A stretch of 64,000 nucleotides of DNA, from assembly GCF_000422805.1 (NCBI RefSeq), contig NZ_AUGT01000020.1, positions 62,001 to 126,000 on the forward strand, read 5' to 3'. The stretch's first letter is position 1. The number at the start of each line of letters is the position of its first letter. The notes beneath the pieces are model-generated. The model was not told where the DNA came from and did not search any database. It worked only from the letters and a program-made list of their open reading frames with translations. Shown here in pieces: positions 16,571-25,168 of this stretch. Made by a program: the position numbers and the translations under genes. Origin of the DNA: Nocardioides halotolerans DSM 19273 (lineage in GTDB: Bacteria; Actinomycetota; Actinomycetes; Propionibacteriales; Nocardioidaceae).

Positions 16571-17462
16571 GCACGTCACGATCTACGAGGTCGGCCCGCG
16601 AGACGGCCTGCAGAACGAGAAGTCGATGGTCCCGGTCGACGTGAAGGAGCAGTTCGTGCGCCGCCTGCTCGCGGCGGGGCTACCGGTCGTGGAGGCGACG
16701 TCGTTCGTGCACCCGAGGTGGGTGCCGCAGCTGGCGGACGCCGAGGAGCTGATGACGCGGCTGGGCGCCGACGGCAACGACCTGCCGGTGCTCGTCCCCA
16801 ACGAGCGTGGGCTCGACCGCGCGCTCGAGCTGGGGCTGCGGCACGTCGCGATCTTCGGGTCGGCCACCGAGACCTTCGCGCAGAAGAACCTCAACCGCAG
16901 CCTCGACGAGCAGTTCGCGATGTTCGAGCCGACCGTGACGCGGGCCCGCGACGCCGGGCTGGACGTCCGCGCGTACGTCTCGATGTGCTTCGGCGACCCG
17001 TGGGAGGGCGCCGTGCCCGTCGAGCAGGTCGTCGGCGTCGGCAAGCGCCTCTTCGACCTCGGCGCGAGCCAGCTCAGCCTGGGTGACACGATCGGCGTCG
17101 GCACCGCCGGCCAGGTGACAGAGCTCATCGAGGCGTTCGTGGCTGCGGGGATGGCGAAGGACGACCTCGCGATGCACTTCCACGACACCTACGGCCAGGC
17201 GCTGGCCAACACCTACTCGGCCCTCCAGTCGGGCATCACGACGTTCGACGCCAGCGCCGGCGGGCTCGGCGGCTGCCCCTACGCCAAGAGCGCCACCGGC
17301 AACCTCGCCACCGAGGACCTCGTCTGGATGCTCACCGGCCTCGGCATACAGCACGGCGTCGACCTCGACGCGCTCGTGGCGACCAGCGCGTGGATGGCCG
17401 GCGAGCTCGGCCGCCCGTCTCCCTCGGCCGTGGTCCGGGCGCTGTCACAATCAGAGGTGTGA
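16557..17462 (+). CDS. Hydroxymethylglutaryl-CoA lyase
   Basis: The 301-residue TIM-barrel protein starts at ATG 16557, overlapping the carboxylase gene by 14 bases. It has VGPRDGLQNE near residue 14, HFHDTYGQ (metal-binding His pair, about 203-210), and the family signature GGLGGCPYAKSATGN with its catalytic Cys. It splits HMG-CoA to acetyl-CoA and acetoacetate, ending leucine degradation. A GTGA overlap joins it to the sulfotransferase-like gene downstream. Confidence 0.92.
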   Translation: MNLPEHVTIYEVGPRDGLQNEKSMVPVDVKEQFVRRLLAAGLPVVEATSFVHPRWVPQLADAEELMTRLGADGNDLPVLVPNERGLDRALELGLRHVAIFGSATETFAQKNLNRSLDEQFAMFEPTVTRARDAGLDVRAYVSMCFGDPWEGAVPVEQVVGVGKRLFDLGASQLSLGDTIGVGTAGQVTELIEAFVAAGMAKDDLAMHFHDTYGQALANTYSALQSGITTFDASAGGLGGCPYAKSATGNLATEDLVWMLTGLGIQHGVDLDALVATSAWMAGELGRPSPSAVVRALSQSEV

Positions 17463-18550
17463 GCACCCGGCGCGTCTATCTCCACGTGGGCGCGCCCAAG
17501 ACCGGCACGACGTACCTCCAGGACCGGCTGGCGCTCAACGCCGCCTCGCTGCGCGGGCACGGCTACCGCTACCCGACGGGGCCGCACGGCGACATGTTCC
17601 TGGCTGCGCTCGACCTCCTCGACCGGCCGTGGGGCGGCATGCGACCGCAGGCCGAGGGCGAGTGGGACGCACTGGTCAAGCGCGTACGACGAGCGCGCGC
17701 CACCGTCGTGCTGAGCCACGAGATCCTCGCCGGCGCCAAGCCCCACGAGGCGCAGCGCGCGCTGAGCGACCTGTCGTTCGCCGAGGTGCACGTGGTCTAC
17801 AGCGCGCGCGACGTGGCCCGGCAGGTCGCGGCGGAGTGGCAGGAGCAGCTCAAGCACCAGCGCAAGGTGAGCTTCAAGACGTTCCTCCGCCAGCTCCGCG
17901 AGACCGACCAGCGCAAGGCGACCCGGTGGTTCTGGCGCGTGCAGGGGCTTCCCGGCGTGCTGGAACGGTGGGGCAACGGACTCCCGCCCGCGCGGGTGCA
18001 CGTGGTGACCGTGCCGCGGCCCGGTGGACGGCCCGAGGAGCTGTGGGAGCGGTTCTGTGCAGTGCTGGGCATCGACCCCGACTGGGCGCCCCGCGAGGGG
18101 GCCCGTCGCAACCCCTCCATCGGCCGCGCCGAGAGCACGCTCGTGCGGCGGGTCAACGCGCGGCTGAAGGAGGCCGGCCTGCCGTCCGACCAGTACCGCT
18201 CGCTGGTGCGGCAGCTCGTCGTGCACGAGACGCTCGCGACCCGGCCGCGGATGCAGCCCGTGACGCTCCCGCCCGACGCCTATGACTGGGCCGAGGAGGT
18301 CGCGCAGGGCTGGATCGACTGGGTCCGGGGATCCGGCGTCGACGTCGAGGGTGACCTCGAGGAGCTGCGCCCGGTGCGACCGCCGGCCGACGCGGTCTGG
18401 CAGGACCCCGACCGGCCCCGGCCGCGCGACGTGACCTCGGCCGCCATCGACGCGATCGTCGCCCTCACCCTCGAGGCCGCCCGACGTCCCGACCCCGACG
18501 ACACCCTCACCTCGCGGGCCGCGAAGCTGGCCCGCCACCTCCGACGATGA
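17459..18550 (+). CDS. Sulfotransferase-family protein (first of two)
   Basis: The 363-residue protein begins VSTRRVYLHVGAPKTGTTYL. The motif GAPKTGTTYL is the 5'-phosphosulfate loop that binds PAPS. A Ser-His motif (VVLSHEILAG) and VYSARDVARQ, with the Arg and Ser expected for 3'-phosphate binding, follow at about 80-120. The acceptor is unknown. Its start overlaps the HMG-CoA lyase stop, so it is at the end of the leucine operon by position, although no role in that pathway is known. Confidence 0.78.
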   Translation: MSTRRVYLHVGAPKTGTTYLQDRLALNAASLRGHGYRYPTGPHGDMFLAALDLLDRPWGGMRPQAEGEWDALVKRVRRARATVVLSHEILAGAKPHEAQRALSDLSFAEVHVVYSARDVARQVAAEWQEQLKHQRKVSFKTFLRQLRETDQRKATRWFWRVQGLPGVLERWGNGLPPARVHVVTVPRPGGRPEELWERFCAVLGIDPDWAPREGARRNPSIGRAESTLVRRVNARLKEAGLPSDQYRSLVRQLVVHETLATRPRMQPVTLPPDAYDWAEEVAQGWIDWVRGSGVDVEGDLEELRPVRPPADAVWQDPDRPRPRDVTSAAIDAIVALTLEAARRPDPDDTLTSRAAKLARHLRR

Positions 18551-19653
18551 CCGCCGGTGCGTGGGCGTGGGTCGCGCACCTGCGCGCGGGAGGTACGACG
18601 CCCTGGCAGTCCTGGACGTCGACCGACGCGGCCGACGAGGGCGGCTACCTGCCGGGTGCCCAGCAGCTGGAGCTGCTGCGCCGTCTCAACGTGGCCGGCC
18701 GCCCGTCGCCCGCGCTGGTCGAGCGGGTGCTGACCGCCTCGGCCCCGGGCCGGGGCCGGCCCGACCTCGAGCTCGTCGGCGTCGGCGAGCCGCGGCGCTT
18801 CGGCCCGCCCGCGGTCGACCCCGCCGTTCTCTCCGACGACGAGCTGCTGCGGGTGGCGACCGGGCTGCTGGCCGCTGAGCTCGCGGCTCCCGTCGAGATG
18901 AGGGACGTGGCTGGAGACGGGCCCGCTGGTCAGCCGGTTTCCACATCTCGACGCCGACCGCCGCGGACCCGACGGTTCCGGACGCGCTACGAGCTCGCCG
19001 GCGACCCGTGGCTGGCCGCGGCCCACACCCGGCAGCTCACGCTCGACGGACGCCCGCCCGGAGGGCCGGGCCGGTCGGTGCACGTGCTCGGCAGCGACCT
19101 CCAGACGATGCTCGCGCACACCTGGGCGGCGGGGTCGTTCGGCACCGGCGCCCCGAGCTGGCCGGACTTCCTCGCCCGGGTGCGCGCCCGCCGACGGCTG
19201 CCGCGGCGGGTCGACCTGCCCGGCGTGGTCGAGCGGTTCGGCGCCCGGCCGCACACCGGCCGGGTCGGGGTGGTGCTCGACCTGGCGGCGTTGCCGCGGC
19301 TGGTCGGCGTACGCCGCCTCGAGCCGGTGCCCGACGTGCCCGCCCACGCCACCGAGCTGGCCCGGCAGGTGGGGGCCGCGCTGAGCCTGCACGTGGTGCC
19401 GGCCGAGCAGGCCGAGCTGCTGGCGTCGGCCCTGCTGCCCCGGCTGGCCCGCGTGGCCGGCCCCCTGCCCGTCGTCCCCGCCGAGCACCGTGACTGGGTC
19501 GAGGACGCCGCCTTCGGCCTGCGGCAGCAGCTGCTGCGCGCTCGTTACCCTGTGGTGGGCGATCCGGACGAGCTCCTGCCCACCTGGTCCGAGCCCGTGG
19601 AGGGCTCGGTCCTCGGTCTCGCGATCGAGCTGCTGCTGGAGGAGGCAACGTGA
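18547..19653 (+). CDS. Conserved protein of unknown function between two sulfotransferases
   Basis: The 368-residue protein overlaps both neighbours at ATGA/GTGA junctions. It has no signal peptide and no transmembrane segment. It shows aromatic-rich AWAWVAHLRAGG and TPWQSW near the N-terminus, LLRRLNVAGRPSPALVERVL at about 40-60, and a basic, Pro-rich linker near 130-150. I do not recognise the fold. Its place between two sulfotransferase-like genes suggests a shared surface-sulfation or glycan-related function, which is inference only. Confidence 0.7.
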   Translation: MTAGAWAWVAHLRAGGTTPWQSWTSTDAADEGGYLPGAQQLELLRRLNVAGRPSPALVERVLTASAPGRGRPDLELVGVGEPRRFGPPAVDPAVLSDDELLRVATGLLAAELAAPVEMRDVAGDGPAGQPVSTSRRRPPRTRRFRTRYELAGDPWLAAAHTRQLTLDGRPPGGPGRSVHVLGSDLQTMLAHTWAAGSFGTGAPSWPDFLARVRARRRLPRRVDLPGVVERFGARPHTGRVGVVLDLAALPRLVGVRRLEPVPDVPAHATELARQVGAALSLHVVPAEQAELLASALLPRLARVAGPLPVVPAEHRDWVEDAAFGLRQQLLRARYPVVGDPDELLPTWSEPVEGSVLGLAIELLLEEAT

Positions 19654-20864
19654 GCCGCAAGGTGCTCCTCCACGTCGGTACGCCGAAGACCGGCACGTCG
19701 TACCTCCAGGACGTGCTGTTCCGCAACCGCGAGGTGCTGGCCGCGGCCGGCATCGCCTACCCGGCCGACCGCCCCGACGCGCACTTCCTCGCGGCCCTCG
19801 ACCTCATGCAGCTGCCGTGGGGCGGCCTCCAGGCCGAGGCGATCGGCGCCTGGGACGCGCTGGCCGAGCGGGTGCGCGGCCACGACGGGACCGCGATCAT
19901 CAGCCACGAGATCCTGGCGACCGCGTCCCGCTCGCAGATCGGCCGCGCGCTCGACTCGCTCGGCCACAACGCCGGCGCCGAGGTCCACGTCGTGCTGAGC
20001 GTGCGCGACCTCGTCCGCCAGATCCCCGCGGAGTGGCAGGAGAACGTCAAGCACCGCGCGCAGCTGGGCTACGGCGCCTTCCTCGACCAGGTCCGCGACC
20101 CCGAGCGGGCGACGCGGATCGGCGCCTGGTTCTGGGGCGTGCAGGAGATCCCCGACATCCTCGACCGGTGGGGCCAGGAGCTCCCGCCGGAGCAGGTGCA
20201 CGTCGTGACCGTCCCGCCGCCCGGCGGCGCCCCCGAGGTGCTGTGGAAGCGGTTCAGCCAGGCCTTCGGCCTCGACGGCATCGACCTCGACCTCGAGGGC
20301 GAGCGGCACAACCCCTCGCTCGGCGCGCCCGAGACCACGCTGCTGCGGCGCATCAACCGCAAGGCGAACGCCGAGCTCGCCCCCGCCGACTACCGCCCGC
20401 TGGTCCGCGAGCTGCTGGCGCACCAGACCCTGTCGCGCCGGACGAGCTCACCTCGCCTCGCGCTGCCGCCGGACCTGCACCCGTGGGTGCGGGAGCTGTC
20501 GGCGTCCTGGATCGCGGAGCTCGGGGCGCGGGGCTACGACGTAGTCGGCGACCTCGCCGACCTGGTCGGCGCGCCGCCCGTGGCGGAGTACGCCGACCCG
20601 GACCGCCCGCGCGAGAAGCAGGTCGCCGCGGCGGCGGTCGACGCGATCACCGCGCTGCTGCTCGACGACGCGCGGCTGCGGCGCGAGGAGCAGCGACTGC
20701 GCGAGGAGCTCGCCGACGTGCGCGGCGCCCTGGAGCGGGCCTACGCGACGCCGTCCTACCGCGTGCGCCGCGCGCTCGTCGTCCGCCTGGAGGGCAGCGG
20801 TCTCGGTCGCGGCCTGCTCGGGGCCTACCGCCGGGCGCGGGGCAGGAGCTCGCGGTCGGCGTAG
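19650..20864 (+). CDS. Sulfotransferase-family protein with C-terminal coiled coil (second of two)
   Basis: The 404-residue protein is a paralogue of the one at 17459: VSRKVLLHVGTPKTGTSYLQ (PAPS loop), AIISHEILAT, VVLSVRDLVRQ, and a shared central part. It has an added C-terminal coiled coil (about 345-370, LRREEQRLREELADVRGALE) ending in a basic segment. Extensions of this kind are common in glycosyl- and sulfotransferases acting on cell-wall polysaccharides. Its last 40 bases overlap the convergent EcsC-like gene. Confidence 0.78.
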   Translation: MSRKVLLHVGTPKTGTSYLQDVLFRNREVLAAAGIAYPADRPDAHFLAALDLMQLPWGGLQAEAIGAWDALAERVRGHDGTAIISHEILATASRSQIGRALDSLGHNAGAEVHVVLSVRDLVRQIPAEWQENVKHRAQLGYGAFLDQVRDPERATRIGAWFWGVQEIPDILDRWGQELPPEQVHVVTVPPPGGAPEVLWKRFSQAFGLDGIDLDLEGERHNPSLGAPETTLLRRINRKANAELAPADYRPLVRELLAHQTLSRRTSSPRLALPPDLHPWVRELSASWIAELGARGYDVVGDLADLVGAPPVAEYADPDRPREKQVAAAAVDAITALLLDDARLRREEQRLREELADVRGALERAYATPSYRVRRALVVRLEGSGLGRGLLGAYRRARGRSSRSA

Positions 20865-21517
20865 CGGCCGACCTTCCACGTGGCGAACGCGTCGGCGCCG
20901 AGCCCGATGAACCCGCCGGCGACCGGGATGCGGCGCCCGACCGTCGTCGCGAGCCGCTTGCCCGCGACCTTGGTGACGAGTTCGGCGGCGACCTCGGAGG
21001 AGATCACGACGTCGAGGTCGGGGTCGTGCTGCGGGGCGGTCGCGAGGGCCATCGGCGGCGCGGGCAGCTTGCGCTTCTTGACCAGGGCGTTGACGACGTC
21101 CTCGCCGAGCATCGTGGTGAGGATCGCGTTGCGGACCCGCGGGTCGTCGAGGTCGTAGCCGCGCAGGTGGGCGATGCCGGCGATCATCCGGCACTGGATC
21201 AGCGCCAGCCCGGTGATGTTGGTCGGGATCGTCAGCGCGATGGTCACCAGGCCGCCGAGGTTGGTGACGAACCCCTGCGCCGCGGCGTAGCGGACGTGGT
21301 TCTCGATCACCTCGTGGACGGCCTTCTCGACGTTGCCCTTCTGCTCCTTCAGCTGGGCGTCGGCCGCCTTGCTGGCCGGGGGCAGCGGGCCTACGCCGAC
21401 GATCGCGCGGTGCAGCGCCTCGCGGACGAACGACGAGGTCAGACCGGGTGCGACCTGCGTGATCCTGGGCGCGAGCTGCTTGCTCACCGCGCCTGCCGCC
21501 TTGCTGGTCACGCCCAT
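20825..21517 (-). CDS. EcsC-family protein
   Basis: The 230-residue protein has GFVTNLGGLVTIALTIPTN (hydrophobic, about 93-111) and a C-terminal glycine-rich stretch, RRIPVAGGFIGLGADAFATW, then KVGRYADREL, which are typical of EcsC-like proteins. The molecular role is unknown; in Bacillus EcsC is linked to an ABC exporter. It converges on the sulfotransferase gene and diverges from aat with 17 bases between the starts. Confidence 0.7.
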   Translation of the reverse strand: MGVTSKAAGAVSKQLAPRITQVAPGLTSSFVREALHRAIVGVGPLPPASKAADAQLKEQKGNVEKAVHEVIENHVRYAAAQGFVTNLGGLVTIALTIPTNITGLALIQCRMIAGIAHLRGYDLDDPRVRNAILTTMLGEDVVNALVKKRKLPAPPMALATAPQHDPDLDVVISSEVAAELVTKVAGKRLATTVGRRIPVAGGFIGLGADAFATWKVGRYADRELLPRARR

Positions 21518-21534
21518 GATGGAATCCTACGTTC

Positions 21535-22203
21535 GTGCCGGTCGAGCCCCCGCCTTCGCCGTGGGCGTTCCCGGACCCCCTCGACGCCGAGGACGACCTC
21601 GTCGGCATCGGCGCCGATCTCGCCCCCGGTACCCTCCTGACGGCCTATCGCTCAGGGATCTTCCCGATGCCCGAGCACGGCGTCCGGCCGCCCATGCACT
21701 GGTTCTCCCCGGTGCACCGCGGGATCGTGCCCCTCGACGGGCTCGTGGTGTCGCGCTCGCTGCGTCGCTCGTGCCGCGACTTCGAGATCCGGGTCGACAC
21801 CGCGTTCGACGAGGTGGTGGCGCGGTGCGGCGACCCGGAGCGCGACGCGGGCTGGATCACCCGCGACATCGCGGCGGCGTACGCCGAGCTGCACCGTCTC
21901 GGCTGGGCGCACTCGGTGGAGGCGTGGCAGAACGGCCGGCTCGCCGGGGGGCTGTACGGCGTCGGGATCGGCGGGCTCTTCGCGGGGGAGTCGATGTTCC
22001 ACCTCGCGCGGGACGCGTCGAAGGTCGCGCTGGTCGGTCTCGTCGACCTGCTGTGCTCCGACGGCGTCGCGGGCCGGCTGCTCGACGTCCAGTGGGTGAC
22101 CCCGCACCTGGCCAGCCTTGGCGCGGTCGAGGTGCCGCGACGCACCTACCTCGACCTCCTGGCGCAGGCGCTCCTGCTGCCCGCGCCGCCGTGGCCGGGC
22201 TGA
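21535..22203 (+). CDS. aat: Leucyl/phenylalanyl-tRNA--protein transferase
   Basis: The 222-residue protein has the family signatures LLTAYRSGIFPMPEHG, MHWFSPVHRGIVP, AYAELHRLGWAHSVEAW and GESMFH. It adds Leu or Phe to N-terminal Lys or Arg of proteins, marking them for ClpS/ClpAP-type degradation (N-end rule). It starts with a GTG and has no other genes in its operon. The length is normal for the family. Confidence 0.93.
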   Translation: MPVEPPPSPWAFPDPLDAEDDLVGIGADLAPGTLLTAYRSGIFPMPEHGVRPPMHWFSPVHRGIVPLDGLVVSRSLRRSCRDFEIRVDTAFDEVVARCGDPERDAGWITRDIAAAYAELHRLGWAHSVEAWQNGRLAGGLYGVGIGGLFAGESMFHLARDASKVALVGLVDLLCSDGVAGRLLDVQWVTPHLASLGAVEVPRRTYLDLLAQALLLPAPPWPG

Positions 22204-22298
22204 CCTGGCGCGACGTTCCACCGCCGACCCGACCTGCGCGCCGCCTGAACGCACGTGCGAGGGTGGGGGCCGACCGAACCAAACGTGGGGAGACCTGG

Positions 22299-22811
22299 AT
22301 GAAGCTCGGACTGCTGGCCGCAAGCCTGGTCCTCGTGGCCGGCGGCGCCGTCGCGTGCGGCGACGACGACGGGAGCAAGGGCGGCGACGCGAAGGCGGAC
22401 GACGCGGCGTCGACGGAGGACTTCTGCGCGGCGTTCGCGGCGTTCGCAGACGACCTCTCGGGCGTGACCGGGCAGGAGGACAACCTCGGCGAGATCCTCA
22501 AGAAGGCCGCCCAGCGGATCGAGGACGTCGGCACGCCCAACGGCATCCCCGACGACGCCAAGGAAGGTCTCCAGCTGACCCTCGACGCGATCCACGACCT
22601 GCCCGACGACGCGTCGGTCGAGGACATGGCCGGGCTCGAGGAGGACTTCTCCGAGGAGGACGAGAAGAAGACCGAGGCGTTCAGCGAGTACCTCGAGAAG
22701 ACCTGCCCCGACCTCGGCGACGGCAGCGGCGCCTCGGAGAGCGACGAGGGCAGCGACTCGAGCGACGCGCCCAGCGACGAGGCGAGCGACGACTCCGGCG
22801 ACGACGGCTGA
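22299..22811 (+). CDS. Small secreted lipoprotein, first of a tandem pair
   Basis: The 170-residue protein has a lipobox signal peptide (MKLGLLAASLVLVAGGAVAC), then Asp-rich linkers, FCAAFAAFADDL, a helical middle with RIEDVGTPNGIPDDAKEG, and a Ser/Asp-rich C-terminal tail. The function is unknown; a small helical extracellular domain is likely. GGGGAG lies about 8 bases before the ATG. The gene at 22811 codes for a paralogue, and the two overlap by a single base (TGATG). Confidence 0.8.
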   Translation: MKLGLLAASLVLVAGGAVACGDDDGSKGGDAKADDAASTEDFCAAFAAFADDLSGVTGQEDNLGEILKKAAQRIEDVGTPNGIPDDAKEGLQLTLDAIHDLPDDASVEDMAGLEEDFSEEDEKKTEAFSEYLEKTCPDLGDGSGASESDEGSDSSDAPSDEASDDSGDDG

Positions 22812-23245
22812 TGCGGCTGGGTCTGCTCGCCGCGTCCCTCGTGCTCGTCGCGGGTGCGGCTGCGGGCTGCGGTGACGACGACGGCAGCGGCGGAGGTGGG
22901 GGCGACGCCGCTCCGTCGACGAAGGAGTTCTGCGGCGCGTTGAAGACGTTCCAGGACGACTTCGCCCAGGCCGACCCGACCAAGGACCTCGCGGGCTACA
23001 TCAAGACGCTCAAGGAGGCCGCGGACCGGCTCGAGGACGTCGGCACGCCCGACGACATGTCCGACGCGGCCGAGGACGGCTTCGAGCTCACGATCGGGAA
23101 GATCAAGGACCTGTCCGACTCGGCGAGCGTCGACGACCTGGCCGACCTCGGCGACGTCAGCGAGGAGGACCAGAAGAAGCTGGACGCCCTCGACGAGTAC
23201 ATCTCCAAGACCTGCCCGGAGCTGAGCGGCGAGACGGACGGCTAG
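22811..23245 (+). CDS. Small secreted lipoprotein, second of a tandem pair
   Basis: The 144-residue protein repeats the plan of its neighbour: MRLGLLAASLVLVAGAAAGC, GDDDGS linker, FCGALKTFQDDF, ADRLEDVGTPDDMSDAAEDG, and KKLDALDEYISKTCPEL. It lacks the long acidic tail. The similarity from signal peptide to C-terminal Cys shows a recent tandem duplication. Both are probably made from one mRNA. Confidence 0.8.
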   Translation: MRLGLLAASLVLVAGAAAGCGDDDGSGGGGGDAAPSTKEFCGALKTFQDDFAQADPTKDLAGYIKTLKEAADRLEDVGTPDDMSDAAEDGFELTIGKIKDLSDSASVDDLADLGDVSEEDQKKLDALDEYISKTCPELSGETDG

Positions 23246-23276
23246 GACCAGGGGCCGCGCCCGGCGTCGTACGCCG

Positions 23277-23612
23277 CTAGACGATCGTCGGCGGCTGGCC
23301 GGACTCGCTCACCAGCGGCCGGCCGGCCGCCTCCCAGTCGAGCAGCCCGCCGTCGAGGTTGACGACGTCGCGGCCCTGCTGCGAGAGCCACATCACCGCC
23401 CGGGCCGATCGCGCGCCGACCTTGCAGACCACGAGGGTCTGGCCCTCCGGCACCTCGTCGAGGCGGCTGGTCAGCTCGCCGAGGGGGATGTGGATCGCGC
23501 CCTCGACGTGGCCGTGGTGCCACTCGACGGGCTCGCGCACGTCGACCACCGACAGGCCGTCGGGCAGCGGGTCGGGGACGCCTGAAATGGCCACGGTGGG
23601 AACGCCACTCAT
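23277..23612 (-). CDS. Rhodanese-like sulfurtransferase domain protein
   Basis: The 111-residue single-domain rhodanese has VVDVREPVEWHHGHVEGAIH at about 22-41 and the active-site loop CKVGARSA with Cys63. It would carry sulfur as a persulfide or act as a thiol regulator. It starts right beside a small palindrome (23613-23629) and has no visible ribosome site. Confidence 0.88.
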   Translation of the reverse strand: MSGVPTVAISGVPDPLPDGLSVVDVREPVEWHHGHVEGAIHIPLGELTSRLDEVPEGQTLVVCKVGARSARAVMWLSQQGRDVVNLDGGLLDWEAAGRPLVSESGQPPTIV

Positions 23613-23629
23613 GTGGTCCAGTTGACCAC
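23613..23629 (-). promoter_or_regulatory. Inverted repeat beside the rhodanese start codon
   Basis: GTGGTC-CAGTT-GACCAC has 6-bp inverted arms and touches the ATG of the rhodanese gene. It could be an operator; no regulator gene is adjacent. Confidence 0.35.
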
Positions 23630-23724
23630 GCGCCGCTCGACCCCGGACCGACGACCCTCGGCCACGACCCCGGGCCTCGCCATGCGCGCGGCGCTCGCCT
23701 CGGCGGTGCTACTGCTGGTAGGGG

Positions 23725-24603
23725 CTACTTGAGCAGCTTGCTCATCCGCCGGTCGGCGAGCGGCTTGCCGCCGGTCTGGCAGGTGGGGCAGTACTGCAGG
23801 CTCGAGTCGGCGAACGAGACCTCGCGCACGGTGTCGCCGCACACCGGGCACGGCTGCCCGGTGCGGCCGTGCACGGCGAGGTTGGACTTCTTCTCGCCCT
23901 TGAGCTCGCTCATCGCCAGCCCGCGCGAGCGCTCGACGGCGTCGCCGAGCGTCACCCGGATCGCGTCGTAGAGCACGACCAGCTCGGTGTCGTCCTCGCC
24001 CTCGAGCAGCGACGAGGCGGGCTTGAACGGCGACATCCGCGCGGCGTGCAGGATCTCGTCGGAGTAGGCGTTGCCGATGCCCGCGATGGTGCCCTGGTGG
24101 CGCAGCACGCCCTTGATCTGCTTGCGGCCCTCGGCGGCGAGGATCTCGCGGAACCTCTCGAGCGTGAAGTCGTCGGTCAGCGGGTCGGGCCCGAGGCTGG
24201 CGATGCCGGGGACCTCCTGCGGGTCGCGGACGAGGTAGATCGCGAGGCTCTTCTTGGTGCCGGCCTCGGTGATGTCGAGGCCCGACCCGTCGTCGAGCAC
24301 GACCCGCGCGGCGAGCGGGTTCTTGCCGCCGGGCCGGGGCGGCACCGTCGGCACCTCGTCCTTCCAGCGGATCCAGCCGGCCCGCGCCAGGTGCATGACC
24401 AGGTGCAGCCCGCCCACGGTGACGTCGAGGAACTTGCCGTGCCGGCCGACGTCCTCGACCAGCAGCCCCTCGAGCGCCCGCAGCGGCGGGTCGAACGTCT
24501 TCAGCGCGCTGAACGCCGCGATGTGCACCGTGGCGATGGCGTGCCCGTCGAGCCGGCCCTTGAGGTCGAGGGCCAGGGCTTCCACCTCGGGCAGCTCGGG
24601 CAC
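23725..24603 (-). CDS. Fpg/Nei-family DNA glycosylase
   Basis: The 292-residue protein starts MPELPEVEAL; after Met removal Pro2 is the Schiff-base nucleophile and Glu3 is catalytic. It has the H2TH region (LRHQGTIAGIGNAYSDEIL, about 165-183) and a C-terminal zinc finger (CPVCGDTV and YCPTCQTGG). It excises oxidised bases and nicks DNA. Whether it is an Fpg or a Nei type cannot be told here. Confidence 0.9.
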   Translation of the reverse strand: MPELPEVEALALDLKGRLDGHAIATVHIAAFSALKTFDPPLRALEGLLVEDVGRHGKFLDVTVGGLHLVMHLARAGWIRWKDEVPTVPPRPGGKNPLAARVVLDDGSGLDITEAGTKKSLAIYLVRDPQEVPGIASLGPDPLTDDFTLERFREILAAEGRKQIKGVLRHQGTIAGIGNAYSDEILHAARMSPFKPASSLLEGEDDTELVVLYDAIRVTLGDAVERSRGLAMSELKGEKKSNLAVHGRTGQPCPVCGDTVREVSFADSSLQYCPTCQTGGKPLADRRMSKLLK

Positions 24604-24629
24604 GCAGGAAGTGTAAGTCGGCCCACCCT

Positions 24630-24700
24630 CCGGGGTAGTCCGTGACGAAACGACCCCGGATCGGCACCCATCGGGGCCGTTGCGTCACGGACTACCCCGG
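24630..24700. repeat. Long intergenic inverted repeat, 18-bp perfect arms with inner stem
   Basis: The arm CCGGGGTAGTCCGTGACG (24630-24647) returns as its exact reverse complement at 24683-24700. Between them AACGACCCCG and CGGGGCCGTT form a second stem with one mismatch. The 71-base unit has no T-run and lies between two divergent genes. Size and ends resemble the element at 12145-12216. Confidence 0.7.
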
Positions 24701-24766
24701 CCGGCCCGGACCTTCCCACGCCAGCGAGCCAGTGACAGGCGTGGACCCGGCGAGCAGAATGGGCAG

Positions 24767-25009
24767 ATGCCCGCCGCCCGGCCGCTGCCTCAGCTGGGGT
24801 CGATCTTCCTCGACTCGCGCGGCAGCGAGCGCGCGCTCCGGGTCTCGTGGCACTCCGAGGCCGACGTCGTGGTGCTGTCGCTGTGGCGCGACAACGTGTG
24901 CGCGGCGTCGTTCCGCCTGGCCGTCGAGGAGGTGCCGGAGCTGATCGAGCTCCTCCGCTCCGGTCTCGACCGCGCCTACCGCCACGCGCCGACCCGCGAG
25001 CCCGCCTGA
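24767..25009 (+). CDS. Conserved small actinobacterial protein
   Basis: The 80-residue protein contains LDSRGSERALRVSWHSEADV then VVLSLWRDNVCAASFRL and EEVPELIELLRSGLDRAY. I recall this set from a conserved family of unknown function in streptomycetes and relatives. It is a compact alpha/beta protein without a signal peptide. The ATG at 24767 was chosen because the conserved part begins about ten residues later. Confidence 0.75.
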   Translation: MPAARPLPQLGSIFLDSRGSERALRVSWHSEADVVVLSLWRDNVCAASFRLAVEEVPELIELLRSGLDRAYRHAPTREPA

Positions 25010-25019
25010 CCGCGGGGAG

Positions 25020-25085
25020 GTTTCACCGGGTACCCGGTGAAACTGGCGCTGACCGCAAGGAACTCCATCCGGTCAGCGGCAGTTT
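25020..25085. repeat. Compound palindromic element
   Basis: A perfect 24-bp palindrome (25020-25043, centre GGGTACCC) is joined to a second inverted repeat: AAACTGGCGCTGACCG (25040-25055) with its reverse complement, one mismatch, at 25070-25085. No T-run follows. A GTG inside it opens a frame that runs into the ATPase gene but has no ribosome site. It is the third long palindrome in the window. Confidence 0.65.
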
Positions 25086-25168
25086 CGTGGGGGCAGTTCC
25101 TCGTCAGCAGAAACGCCGAGGCGGCGAAATCTACGGAATTCGCTAGACGGTTCCATACCGTCGTAGCC

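Noticed and set aside
12644..16579. Very long open frame on the minus strand opposite the carboxylase genes
   Set aside because: It is antisense to clear carboxylase and biotin-carboxylase coding with all motifs intact. Only its last part (12644-13054) is a real VOC gene; the rest is a GC-bias shadow.
25037..25168. Upstream GTG start for the AAA ATPase
   Set aside because: It lies within the compound palindrome, has no ribosome site, and the added residues are not domain-like; the ATG at 25169 is preferred.
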